This document shows, piece after piece, positions 15,237 through 24,345 of a stretch of DNA of 64,000 nt. Position 1 is the first letter of the stretch. Every line of letters begins with the position of its first letter. The notes beneath the pieces are model-generated. The model saw only the letters and a program-made list of their open reading frames with translations. It was not told the DNA's origin and did no database searches. The translations under genes and the position numbers were made by a program. The DNA is from CAZMNF01 sp964567595 (GTDB lineage: Bacteria; Bipolaricaulota; Bipolaricaulia; RBG-16-55-9): the NCBI GenBank assembly GCA_964567595.1, contig CAZMNF010000004.1, positions 1 through 64,000 on the forward strand, written 5' to 3'.

Positions 15237-17498
15237 ATGACCGCGGATCCCCATCGCCAGGCCCCACCCGTGGCCTCGTTCGTCGAGGAACTTCGAGCGA
15301 CCCGTGCGTCGTCGATCGCCCACGTCGAGCGATTGCCGGGCCGCGAAGCCCAGTTCGGCCACCTGGACCCGCCGCTGGCCGAATCGTTGAGCTCGTTCCT
15401 CGACGACGGCGGCCTGCGGCTCTACACCCATCAAGCCGACACGATCGAGCGGATCCGCAAAGGCCTCCACATCATGGTGACGACTCCCACCGCGTCCGGG
15501 AAGACGCTCGGCTTCAACCTGGCCGTGCTGGAAGGGCTGCTCGCCGATCCCCAGGCGACGGCGTTGTATCTCTACCCGCTCAAGGCGTTGACGCAAGATC
15601 AACAGGCCACGCTCGAGGACATGGCTGAATCGCTGGATGCCTCGTTAGAGCCCCACATCTACGACGGCGACACGCCGCAAGGCCGACGTGCCCGCATTCG
15701 TGAGCGCTCCCGCATCGTGCTGACGAACCCGCACGCCCTGCACCAATACCTGCCCTGGCACCACAAGTGGCGCCGGTTTTTCAAGAACCTCCGCTACGTC
15801 GTGATCGACGAGGCCCATGCCTATCGGGGCGTGTTCGGCGCCAACGTGGCGTTGCTGATCCGTCGGCTGCGGCGCATTGCGGCCCGATTCGGTGCCGAGC
15901 CGCAGTTCATCCTCTCGTCGGCGACGATGGCCAATCCCCGGGAGCACGGGCGCAATCTGTTGGGCGTCGACGACGTCGAGGTGATCGCCGACAACGGCGC
16001 GCCCGCGGGCGAGAGGACGATGGTCTTCTGGAACACGCTCGGTCGTCCCGGCTATTCCGCCCACCGGCAGACGAGCGACCTCCTCGCCCAATGCGTCGCA
16101 TCGGGCTATCAGACGTTGTGTTTCACGGCCTCGCGCCGCATGGCTGAGCTCATCGCCCGCTGGACCCAAGAGCAGACGGGGCTCGACGGGGCGATCACGG
16201 CCTACCGAGCGGGGTACCCCCCTGCGGAACGCCGCGCCATCGAGCGTGCCCTCAAAAACGGAGAACTGCGCGGTGTGGCGTCCACCAACGCGCTGGAGCT
16301 CGGCATCGACATCGGCAGCCTCGACGCCGTTCTCATCGCGGGGTTTCCGGGGACGATCCTGTCAACATGGCAGATGGCGGGCCGCGCCGGCCGCGGCACG
16401 CAAGCCTCGCTCGTGGCGCTGCTCGGCTTTGAGAACCCGCTCGATCAGTACTACATGACCCACCCGGACGTCTTCTTCGCCAAGCCGCACGAGCACGCCG
16501 TCGCTGACCCCCAAAATCCCCATGTCCTGTTGGGCCACGTCATGTGTGCGGCGGCCGAGCTGCCGCTGTCGACCGAGCGAGATTCCGCGTTCTTCGGCGA
16601 GGGGTTCCCCGGGGCCATGAAGGCCCTGGAACGCCAGAAGCTCGTGCAGGGGACGCCGCTCGGCCGCGTCTATCGCGGCACATCGCGGCCCGTGGAGTCC
16701 GTCGCGCTGGAGCACCTCAGCGAGCGCGCGGTCCACGTCATCGCCGACGGCGAGTTGTTGGAGACCCTGGAGCTGCGCCGAGCGTGTGAGGAGGCCCATC
16801 CGGGGGCGGTCTTTCTCCACCGCGGCGACACCTACGTCATCGAGTCGCTAGCGTTGGACGCCGGCACGGCCCACGCCTCGCGACAGGATGTCGACTACTA
16901 CACCGACACGCTGCGACGGACGGACCTGGCGATCCGACGCGAGCTCGATCGCTGGACGCGCGACTGGGGGACGCTGCACGTCGGCGAGGTCCAAGCCAGC
17001 GAGCAGGTGGTCGGCTACCGAACGCGGCAGTACGATCGAACGCTCGGCCTGCACGGTCTGGATCTGCCCGAACAGACGTTCGAGACGGTGGCGCTGTGGG
17101 TCACGCTGCCTGACGGATTGCGCCAACAGGTGGAAGCTGGCGGCGGCGATTGGGCCGGCGGACTCCACGCCGCCGAGCACGCGCTCATCGCCATGACCCC
17201 CGTCTACGCCATGTGCGATCGCTGGGACATCGGCGGGCTGTCAACCCCTCTGCACCCCGACACGGGCGCAAGCACCGTCTTCATCTACGACGGCCATCCG
17301 GGCGGCGTGGGCATCTCGGAAAAGACGGCCGATCTGTTCCGCGAGCTGGCGCAGACAACCTACGAGCTCGTGCGAGACTGTGGCTGCGACGAGGGATGCC
17401 CCTCGTGCATCTATTCGCCCAAGTGCGGCAACAACAACGACACGCTCGACAAAGCGGCCGCGCTCGTCGTGCTGCGGGCGCTCGCCGGGCAGGACTGA
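15237..17498 (+). CDS. mrfA: DEAD/DEAH helicase with C-terminal DUF1998 zinc domain (YprA/MrfA-like)
   Basis: This is a 753-residue superfamily 2 helicase. Walker A is TTPTASGKT near residue 80, motif II VIDEAHAYRG, motif III SSATMANP and motif VI QMAGRAGRG. The C-terminal DUF1998 region ends with four cysteines in CGCDEGCPSCIYSPKCG, matching the metal-binding site needed by MrfA. With MrfB it should open and process DNA around bulky or crosslinked lesions. It stops one base before the convergent metalloprotease gene. Confidence 0.92.
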   Translation: MTADPHRQAPPVASFVEELRATRASSIAHVERLPGREAQFGHLDPPLAESLSSFLDDGGLRLYTHQADTIERIRKGLHIMVTTPTASGKTLGFNLAVLEGLLADPQATALYLYPLKALTQDQQATLEDMAESLDASLEPHIYDGDTPQGRRARIRERSRIVLTNPHALHQYLPWHHKWRRFFKNLRYVVIDEAHAYRGVFGANVALLIRRLRRIAARFGAEPQFILSSATMANPREHGRNLLGVDDVEVIADNGAPAGERTMVFWNTLGRPGYSAHRQTSDLLAQCVASGYQTLCFTASRRMAELIARWTQEQTGLDGAITAYRAGYPPAERRAIERALKNGELRGVASTNALELGIDIGSLDAVLIAGFPGTILSTWQMAGRAGRGTQASLVALLGFENPLDQYYMTHPDVFFAKPHEHAVADPQNPHVLLGHVMCAAAELPLSTERDSAFFGEGFPGAMKALERQKLVQGTPLGRVYRGTSRPVESVALEHLSERAVHVIADGELLETLELRRACEEAHPGAVFLHRGDTYVIESLALDAGTAHASRQDVDYYTDTLRRTDLAIRRELDRWTRDWGTLHVGEVQASEQVVGYRTRQYDRTLGLHGLDLPEQTFETVALWVTLPDGLRQQVEAGGGDWAGGLHAAEHALIAMTPVYAMCDRWDIGGLSTPLHPDTGASTVFIYDGHPGGVGISEKTADLFRELAQTTYELVRDCGCDEGCPSCIYSPKCGNNNDTLDKAAALVVLRALAGQD

Positions 17499-18536
17499 TC
17501 AGCGCAGCTGAGCGATCTTCTCCGTTCGGGTCTCGCCAGTCTGGCAGTCGCGGACGACCGCGAGATACGTCCCCTGAGGCTCTCGATCGAGCATCCGGTC
17601 GGCGCGGTCCATGGCCGCTCTCGACGAGCAAGCGCTCCGACCAACGCGATCCCCGCTCAGCTTGAACACCGTCACGGACGTCACGTTGAAGCGTAGGCCG
17701 TCGTCAATGGCCGCGCTCTTGAGCTTCCGTCCCGAGGTCCAGGCGTCGATGAGCTCCAAGAACAGCTCGTCGCCGACCTCGCCGGCGAGCCATTGGTCCA
17801 TGGCGGTGGAGAACTCGGGGTCGTCGATGTAGCCGTTGTCGTTGGTGTCGAACCGACGCAGCGAGCCCGAGCTCGACGAGGGCGGGTTCAGCGCGTCGTC
17901 CGAGGACGTGCCGTAAATGGACCGCAACGCCTGAAGGTCGGCGGAGGTCGGGCGCAACGGCTCGGCGGAACACAGCGCCAGCATCGCGGACCAGCCGCAA
18001 GCATCCGGCCACTCGCGATAGGCGTCGCCCAAGCCGAGCGCATGGCCGAACTCGTGCACGAGCGCGTTGAGGAGGACCCGCTCCGGCGAGGCGTCCAGTT
18101 CGCCCGCCACGTACTCGATGTTGTTGGCCTTGAGCAGGATATCCTCCTCCATCAAACGAGGGCCCTGGGTCGCGGCAACGTAGAGCCCGAAGCGCTCCGC
18201 CGGCATGGGCCTGTCCGTCCAGTAGATCTCGTTGGTGCCGTTGTTCGTGGCGGGCTCGAGACGGCAATTTCCTTGGGCGACGCTGATGCGGACTCGCGGA
18301 AATACTTCGTTCCAGACCGAGGCAGCCGATTGGGACGCTCGCAAGATCTCGCCCCGCTCGATGCCACCGAAGGCGCCCCGGCCCCGGCACTCTTTGACGG
18401 CAAAGGTGACCTCACTTCGGCCCTCATACATCGACGGGGTCTCAGCGAGCGGAACGGAGAAGCCGCTTGGCTGGGCCGACGCGATCGATCCGGCAACGAC
18501 AAGGATCATGGCGGTGATGATACTGGCTCTGCGCAT
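17499..18536 (-). CDS. secreted metzincin-type metalloprotease with EF-hand
   Basis: This is a 345-residue secreted protein. Its signal peptide (about 1-21) ends ASA before Gln22. The catalytic zinc motif HEFGHALGLGD is at 161-171, with a likely Met-turn (WSAML) soon after, as in matrixins. A calcium loop DTNDNGYIDDPEF sits near 230-242, of EF-hand/dockerin type, followed by about 100 residues with three cysteines. The start ATG 18536 follows GGAGGGAGAGC; an upstream in-frame extension to 18635 lacks support. It should degrade extracellular protein in a calcium-dependent way. Confidence 0.82.
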   Translation of the reverse strand: MRRASIITAMILVVAGSIASAQPSGFSVPLAETPSMYEGRSEVTFAVKECRGRGAFGGIERGEILRASQSAASVWNEVFPRVRISVAQGNCRLEPATNNGTNEIYWTDRPMPAERFGLYVAATQGPRLMEEDILLKANNIEYVAGELDASPERVLLNALVHEFGHALGLGDAYREWPDACGWSAMLALCSAEPLRPTSADLQALRSIYGTSSDDALNPPSSSSGSLRRFDTNDNGYIDDPEFSTAMDQWLAGEVGDELFLELIDAWTSGRKLKSAAIDDGLRFNVTSVTVFKLSGDRVGRSACSSRAAMDRADRMLDREPQGTYLAVVRDCQTGETRTEKIAQLR

Positions 18537-18675
18537 GCTCTCCCTCCACGCTTCGGGGCTGCCCGCAGCGTAGGTCGAGCGGTGCGAGCGGCCGACCCCG
18601 AAGCTCCACCCGTAGGCAGGCATGCGCGCCGTCACGAATGGTCATCTGTGCCCGACAGGCTCGTCACGCGTTCGC

Positions 18676-18704
18676 TTGAAGCGCCGATAGGTGTCGGCTA
18701 CAAT
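18676..18704 (+). promoter_or_regulatory. promoter of tRNA-Glu
   Basis: TTGAAG (18676-18681) and TACAAT (18699-18704) have 17-base spacing and sit 12 bases before the tRNA. Confidence 0.6.
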
Positions 18705-18716
18705 GACCCAACGCTC

Positions 18717-18792
18717 GCTCCCATCGTCTAGCGGCCTAGGACGTAGCCCTCTCAAGGCTAAGACAGGGGTTCAAATCCCCTTGGGAGCGCCA
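18717..18792 (+). tRNA. tRNA-Glu (anticodon CTC)
   Basis: This is a full cloverleaf. The acceptor stem GCTCCCA / TGGGAGC (18717-18723 / 18782-18788) is followed by discriminator G and an encoded CCA (18790-18792). The anticodon stem TAGCC/GGCTA encloses loop CTCTCAA, which reads CTC. The T-arm is AGGGGTTCAAATCCCCT. Confidence 0.95.
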
Positions 18793-18799
18793 CCCCACC

Positions 18800-19546
18800 T
18801 CAGTGCTCGTTCGGCTCTCGCGGAGCGTCGGTTGAGGCGTCATGGGCCTGCCGCCAGACCTCAACCAGCGACGACGCCCCATGGATCAGGAACGCGCCAG
18901 CCACCCCGTAATAAAGGAAGCGGGGAAAGACGAGAATCAACACGCCGATCACGAGATAAAGCACGCCCATAAAAGCGAGGCTCGTCCGCTCCCTCTGATC
19001 CGTCGTCTCGCTCACCATATCAGCTCCCTTGATCAGTCTCTCCACAAGCGGGCTCGAGGTCCAGGCAACTACGGGCTCGGTCGATTGACGCAGATGCGTC
19101 CGGAACGCTCGCCAGAACGAGGGAAAAAAGACGACGTTCAGCAAAAGCCCAATCACCAGGAGGCTCAAAAGGTAAGTTGCTCCGGAGTAATAGTCGCCCC
19201 ACGTGAGCAAGAGCCCAATCTCGTCCATGAACAGCCCGAGCCCGATCCCGTACATCAGTGCCTGCCAACGCTGCGATAGCGACGGCACCCCGACGATTGC
19301 GCACCAGCCCGCCAACGCCATGAAGAGAATCCCGAAGTAGAAGTGATGGACGTGGTGGCCGAACAGAACGATGTTGCGCCCGATGGCAAACCGAACGTCC
19401 GGCGTGTCGCCGAACTTGGCAACTTGGGCGAACTCGCTCTCCGCGGAGCCGACGATCAACACCATCGCCCGGATGAAGAGGAAGGCCCCTAGATAGGCGA
19501 TCGTGATCAAGAACGGGATTTCGCGGCTTGTGTCTCCACGGATCAT
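18800..19546 (-). CDS. polytopic membrane protein with His-rich motif, unknown function
   Basis: This is a 248-residue protein with about seven hydrophobic segments. A striking cluster GHHVHHFYFG lies before the third helix and MDEIGLLLTWGDYYS later, so polar and histidine residues face the membrane interior. A soluble loop precedes the last two helices. I do not recognise a characterised family; metal or heme binding is a guess from the histidines. The start ATG 19546 follows GGGGGCG. It lies convergent to the tRNA. Confidence 0.65.
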   Translation of the reverse strand: MIRGDTSREIPFLITIAYLGAFLFIRAMVLIVGSAESEFAQVAKFGDTPDVRFAIGRNIVLFGHHVHHFYFGILFMALAGWCAIVGVPSLSQRWQALMYGIGLGLFMDEIGLLLTWGDYYSGATYLLSLLVIGLLLNVVFFPSFWRAFRTHLRQSTEPVVAWTSSPLVERLIKGADMVSETTDQRERTSLAFMGVLYLVIGVLILVFPRFLYYGVAGAFLIHGASSLVEVWRQAHDASTDAPREPNEH

Positions 19547-19766
19547 GTCGCCCCCACGGCACGTCGCCTGGCCACGTTCGCCAAGTCTGTCCCCCATCGA
19601 TCATCCCGCGCGCTTCGCTCCGTGTCCAGGAACCAGGCGATGCGGGCCCATCTCCGTGACGACGCCCGATCAGCCATGATCCAGAACAGCCTAGGAATTG
19701 ATGGGCGTCATCGAAAGAAGATGTTTCGATCTTATACTTAACGCGGAACCAGGGAAAGGAGACGCA

Positions 19767-20207
19767 ATGACGGGACAAACGCGACGCTGGCTGCCAATGG
19801 CCGTTGCGGTCCTGCTCGGGCTAGGTGTGGCGGTGTTGCTCGGCATCGGACAGGCCATGGACCGGAATCCTTGCGACCACGATTGCCCGCTGGCCCTCGT
19901 CAAAGCCACCCTCAGCGTTGAAACGCCCGACGACCCCAACCGAACCACGGGTCAAGTCAAGCTGGACGGGGTCATCGTCCCTCCGCGGGACTGCGCTTCC
20001 GCCACGGTCGCGATCGACGTCTATCGCGCAGGCCCGTCAAGTCAAGCCGACCGCGAATGGATCGGGCACGGTTCAGCCACGACGCGGAACCTGAGCGCTG
20101 GCCAGGATTGGCCTTTCGAGATCGTCGTATCGGGCATCGATTCCCGTGGCGACCGAGCGTACGCCTACGATCTCAGCGAACTGAGCTGTCGGCGAGCGGA
20201 CCGATAG
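19767..20207 (+). CDS. single-pass membrane-anchored small protein, unknown function
   Basis: This is a 146-residue protein. A helix at about 11-30 (AVAVLLGLGVAVLLGIG) anchors a small extracytoplasmic domain with four cysteines (CDHDC, DCASA, LSCRR), probably in disulfides. The start ATG 19767 follows AAAGGAG. A TATACT box lies at 19733-19738, but no clear -35 box was found. No family is recognised. Confidence 0.62.
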   Translation: MTGQTRRWLPMAVAVLLGLGVAVLLGIGQAMDRNPCDHDCPLALVKATLSVETPDDPNRTTGQVKLDGVIVPPRDCASATVAIDVYRAGPSSQADREWIGHGSATTRNLSAGQDWPFEIVVSGIDSRGDRAYAYDLSELSCRRADR

Positions 20208-20434
20208 CTTGCCCATCCAGCGGGCGTCTCGAACCCAGCGTTTTGACCGGGGGCATGACGCACCGTCCTACTGGCCAACCTGTCGGGGAACTCGCCGGCC
20301 AGCTCCGCCGCTGTCCGGACCCATAGGCCCCCAGGTTGCCAATCGATCCGGTCGCGTTTATCGGAAGGCCCCGCCGTCCTCATACACTCGCAGCCGGGGA
20401 ATGGTTATCGTCCCGGATCGGAGGGGGACCTGAT

Positions 20435-20840
20435 ATGCGCCTGCCCAGACTGTTGGTCGTTCTCGGGCTTCTATTGATCGGCCTCGTATCGGCAAGCCAA
20501 ACGGCCTTCGAGCCGGGACCGTCGAGTCCCTCCGAACCGAAGCCGACCCATCCAATCATCGCGGGGACGACTGGGGCTATTCCGGCCTCTCCTCCAACGA
20601 TGACAGCTCGGGGCTGACATGGCCGCCGTTCGCGACCACGTCCGCAAGTTGCGGGCCGGCGGCTCAACCAACATGTCAGCTGGCCTCGAGATGGGAACGG
20701 ATCGATTCGGTGAAGCGGAAAATGTCGATCCGTCGCAGCGCGAAAATCGGATCATCTTCCTGACCGACGCCATGCCGAACCGGGGCGTCACGGACGACAA
20801 CGAGCTCGAGCTTCTCGCTGAGCTCACGTCCGTCGAATAG
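20435..20840 (+). pseudogene. decayed secreted von Willebrand factor A-domain protein
   Basis: An ATG at 20435 with a GGAGGGGG ribosome site begins a good signal peptide (MRLPRLLVVLGLLLIGLVSA), but that frame stops at 20617. The neighbouring frame before the stop still encodes GDDWGYSGLSSNDDSSGL. From 20619 a third segment reads like the middle of a vWA domain: KLRAGGSTNMSAGLEMG then NRIIFLTDAMPNRGVTDD. The MIDAS start (DxSGS) is missing. I read this as a frameshifted and internally deleted gene. About 160 bases follow before the BTAD regulator without further coding signal. Confidence 0.6.
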
Positions 20841-21055
20841 ACTCCGCAGCCGAGACGCTCCGTGATCGCTGGGCCCCTTCTCTGGGCGTCGGCGTCGTCC
20901 GCGCCCCCGTTCAAGCATCGGCACCTGGCGCTGCCCTGGCCCTCGTCTGCGCGTCCCGCCAGAATCCCCATAGCAAGCCTCGGGTCGGAGCGAACAGCTT
21001 GATCCAGGGCGTTGCTTGGCCTAAGCTACACCAAAAATACATCATTTGGGTTGCC

Positions 21056-23329
21056 ATGGGGCTCCGCATAAAACTTCTCGGCCAGTTTGAGGTCTATCGG
21101 GATGGGCACCCCATCGCTCAAACGGAATGGCGCACAGAGAGGAACAAGGACGTGCTCAAGATCCTGGCCCTGTACCCGAATCAAACGCTGCCCCGAGACT
21201 GGATCATGGAGTCGCTGTGGCCGGCGCAGAACCCGGAGCGGAGCGTGCGCAACCTCCGCGGTCGGATCAGCGAAATACGACGCATTCTGGAGCCTCATCT
21301 ACTCCAAGGGTCCGAGTCGACCTACGTCCAGACGCTATCCAACGGCTATGCCCTGGCCGCCCGCTACTGCCGCATTGACACACAGGCCTTCCAGGAGGCC
21401 TACGATCACGCCGTCACGCAGGCCAAACTGGACTCCCACACCGCCATCGACGCGTTCAGACGGGCGATTGAGATCTATATCGGCGATCTCCTCCCGGCGG
21501 ACCGGCACAAGGAGTGGACATTCGATCGTCGAGAGGAACTCCGGCGGCGCTATCTGGACGCGCTCCGCCAACTGACCGACCTGCTTTACCGGGAGCAGCA
21601 GTACGAAGAGGCCATCCGCTACGGCGAAAAGTCACTGCAGGTCGATCCCCACGATGAGCGGGTATACCGGACATTGATGCGCACGCACCACGAGATAGGC
21701 AATGCGCATGAGACTCTCCAACTATACGAGCGCTGCCGCCAGGCATTGGCAACTTCGGACATGGCTCCATCGGAAGCGACCGATCACCTCGCGGCGACCC
21801 TGCGCTCGCATGCCTATCGCCATTCCGAACGGATCAGCATGGACGAGCAGCTGCGAGTTATCGAGGAGCGGCTCGCTTCGGAGCCTTCCCCGGCGGCTCG
21901 TTGGGACCTGATGGGCCAGCAGCTTGAATTGCTGCATGCCCTGAGATATCGCGCCAAGGAAGCCCGAGCGCTCGAAGCCGCTCAGGGCCTTGCTCGCGAC
22001 TTGGCAGATCCGAGCAAGCTGGGGCGCGTCCTCGTCAAGTGGGCCGAATACCACCGAGCGCTCGGCAACCTGGACGCTGCCGAACGGTCTGCGCAAGAGG
22101 CACACGAGCAGTTTGCCGTCACTGAGGACCAATTGGGAATTGCCGAAGCCGTCTTTGCCTTGGGACAGTGCCGGTTTGAGCGTCATGATATCGGCACGAC
22201 GCGCGAACGCTGCGAGCAGGCTCTGCGTCAAATCCGCATCATGGATAATTACCGCGCGGATCAACTCCGCGTCCGAATCTGGAATTGCCTCGGTCGACTG
22301 GCGGTCAAGGACCTGGCCTACGACGTGGCCCTCCAGTATTACGACCAAGCTCTGAGGCTCTGTCAGTCAACCGAGGACGACCCCCAACAGGCACGCTTGT
22401 TCTTGAACCTCGGGTCGCTGCATTACTATCGCAACCGCGTCGCCGAAGCCTGGCTCCATTGGGATTATGGCCGACGCATTGCCCAGCGCATCGGACACGA
22501 TCCGATCGAAGCCAAATGTCTGATCAACCTAGCGGCGCTCAAGAAAAGCCGGGCCGATCTCGCCGAGGCTTGGCGAATCATCGAGACCGTCATCGACCTC
22601 CAAGAGCGGCTCCATGACGTCGACGGCCTGGCCAAGAGCTGGAACAACCTCGGCGCGATCCACGACGCGCTCGGTCGTCCGAACCAGGCCCTCGCCGCGT
22701 TCCGGCGATCGCGTGCTTACAGCCGTGAAGCGGATAATGACCTCGGTGTGGCGATCGCGGACATGGCCATGGCCAGCGTCCACATCCCCCAAGCCCGTTT
22801 TGACGACGCGCGACAGCGCCTGCGATCGGCCCAGGCAACCTTTCGATCCCACAGCAACACGTGGTACGAGACTCAGGCGCTCTACTACCTCGGCGAACTC
22901 GAGCTAGCACGGGGCCGTCCGACCGAGGCCAAGCGTCTAATGGACGACGCCCAACGACTGGCCGAAGGCGTGGGAAGTCGCAAGCTCCGTGAGTACGCAC
23001 AAGCCGCGTTGGCGGAGACGGAACGCGAACTTGGCCAGAGAAGCGCAGCCTTGGAGTGGGCAGAAATCGTCGAATCCTCGCTTGCCCAAACGCCGCCGGG
23101 CATCGAGGACACGCGCGTGTGTTATCGCCTCTACCGGGTGCTTCGCGATGCCGGCATGGCCGATCGGGCAGGACACCATCTGCACCGAGCTCACGCCCTC
23201 GTGAGCCACCTCGCCACCCAATTGTCAGACACCTCGCAACGAGACGAATTCCAGCGTGTTCCGCTCTATCGCGAGATCATGGCCGCCTACGACAGCGAGG
23301 CCGGACCGACCGGATCAGAGGCTGCATGA
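21056..23329 (+). CDS. BTAD-domain (SARP-like) transcriptional regulator with TPR repeats
   Basis: This is a 757-residue regulator. An OmpR-like winged helix (about 3-95, MGLRIKLLGQFEV then NKDVLKILALYPNQTLPRDWIMESLWP) precedes a bacterial transcriptional activation domain (about 100-250). About 500 residues of TPR-like helical repeats follow (ALGNLDAAERSAQEAHEQF, GRPNQALAAFRRSRAYSREAD). No NB-ARC ATPase lies between, unlike large SARP/AfsR proteins. The ATG at 21056 lacks an obvious ribosome site; a TTG at 20999 would add 19 residues. Its target is unknown. Confidence 0.83.
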   Translation: MGLRIKLLGQFEVYRDGHPIAQTEWRTERNKDVLKILALYPNQTLPRDWIMESLWPAQNPERSVRNLRGRISEIRRILEPHLLQGSESTYVQTLSNGYALAARYCRIDTQAFQEAYDHAVTQAKLDSHTAIDAFRRAIEIYIGDLLPADRHKEWTFDRREELRRRYLDALRQLTDLLYREQQYEEAIRYGEKSLQVDPHDERVYRTLMRTHHEIGNAHETLQLYERCRQALATSDMAPSEATDHLAATLRSHAYRHSERISMDEQLRVIEERLASEPSPAARWDLMGQQLELLHALRYRAKEARALEAAQGLARDLADPSKLGRVLVKWAEYHRALGNLDAAERSAQEAHEQFAVTEDQLGIAEAVFALGQCRFERHDIGTTRERCEQALRQIRIMDNYRADQLRVRIWNCLGRLAVKDLAYDVALQYYDQALRLCQSTEDDPQQARLFLNLGSLHYYRNRVAEAWLHWDYGRRIAQRIGHDPIEAKCLINLAALKKSRADLAEAWRIIETVIDLQERLHDVDGLAKSWNNLGAIHDALGRPNQALAAFRRSRAYSREADNDLGVAIADMAMASVHIPQARFDDARQRLRSAQATFRSHSNTWYETQALYYLGELELARGRPTEAKRLMDDAQRLAEGVGSRKLREYAQAALAETERELGQRSAALEWAEIVESSLAQTPPGIEDTRVCYRLYRVLRDAGMADRAGHHLHRAHALVSHLATQLSDTSQRDEFQRVPLYREIMAAYDSEAGPTGSEAA

Positions 23330-23368
23330 TCCAGTTGTGCCGACATCGCGACGGACACCGCGGCCGTG

Positions 23369-24286
23369 CTAGGTGAACAGCGCCTCCACGAACGCCTCCG
23401 CGTCGAAGGGCTGCAGATCCTCCGCCGTCTCGCCCACGCCGATCAGCTTGATCGGGACGTCGAGCTCCTGAGCGATGGGCACGATGGCGCCGCCTTTGGC
23501 CGTGCCATCGAGCTTGGTGATCACAAGCCCCGTCAGGCTGACGGCCTCGTTGAACTGTCGAGCCTGCTGGAGGGCGTTCTGGCCGACCGTGCCGTCGAGG
23601 ACGAGCAGCTTCTCGTCGATCGGGCGGTCGAGCCGCTTCTCCACCACCCGATGGATCTTTTTCAGCTCCTCCATGAGGTTCTTTTTCGTCTGCAGGCGCC
23701 CGGCCGTGTCGATCAACAACACGTCCGATCCGTTCCGGACCACGTAGTCGGCTGCGTCGTACGCGACCGCGCCGGGATCACTGCCGGCGTCGTGCTTGAT
23801 CAGTCGCGCGCCGACGCGCTCGGACCAGACCTCCAGTTGCTCGATGGCCGCGGCGCGGAACGTATCGGCCGCAGCCACGACAATGTCGTCGCGCCCTTCG
23901 GCCTGGAAGCGCTGGGCCATCTTGGCGATGCTCGTGGTCTTGCCGGATCCGTTGACGCCGAGCACGGACACGACTGTCGGTTGCCCGTCGTCCCGGAGAG
24001 CCAACGGAGCTTCAAAGCCGCCCAACAGTTCGACGAGCTCGGCCTTGAGCATGCCGTAGACCGCGTCGGTGTCCTCGGCCCCCTGCTCCTTGACGCGGGC
24101 CTTCAGGCCGTCGATGACGCTCATGGCCGCGTCGACACCGAGATCGGCCTCAATGAGAATGGCCTCCAGATCCTCCAGCATCTCGTCGTCGACGCGACGT
24201 TTCCCGCCGATGACCGAGCTGACCTGATCGGTCAGCGCCTCGTGCGTCTTCTTGAGTCCCTGCTTGAGACGGTCAAACCAGGCCAT
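23369..24286 (-). CDS. ftsY: signal recognition particle receptor FtsY
   Basis: This is a 305-residue SRP GTPase. It has the helical N domain, then the G domain with GVNGSGKT at about 110-117, DTFRAAA, LLIDTAGRLQ, TKLDGTAKGG and the C-terminal GVGETAEDLQPF. The acidic A domain of enterobacterial FtsY is absent, leaving the short N-terminal helix MAWFDRLKQGLKKT for membrane contact. It docks ribosome-SRP complexes at the Sec translocon. It lies 59 bases after argS on the same strand. Confidence 0.97.
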   Translation of the reverse strand: MAWFDRLKQGLKKTHEALTDQVSSVIGGKRRVDDEMLEDLEAILIEADLGVDAAMSVIDGLKARVKEQGAEDTDAVYGMLKAELVELLGGFEAPLALRDDGQPTVVSVLGVNGSGKTTSIAKMAQRFQAEGRDDIVVAAADTFRAAAIEQLEVWSERVGARLIKHDAGSDPGAVAYDAADYVVRNGSDVLLIDTAGRLQTKKNLMEELKKIHRVVEKRLDRPIDEKLLVLDGTVGQNALQQARQFNEAVSLTGLVITKLDGTAKGGAIVPIAQELDVPIKLIGVGETAEDLQPFDAEAFVEALFT

Positions 24287-24345
24287 GGTTGCGAGCCTCC
24301 ATTGCGATACCCGGGTTGCGAGCGGCCAGACGGATGGAGCGGTCG

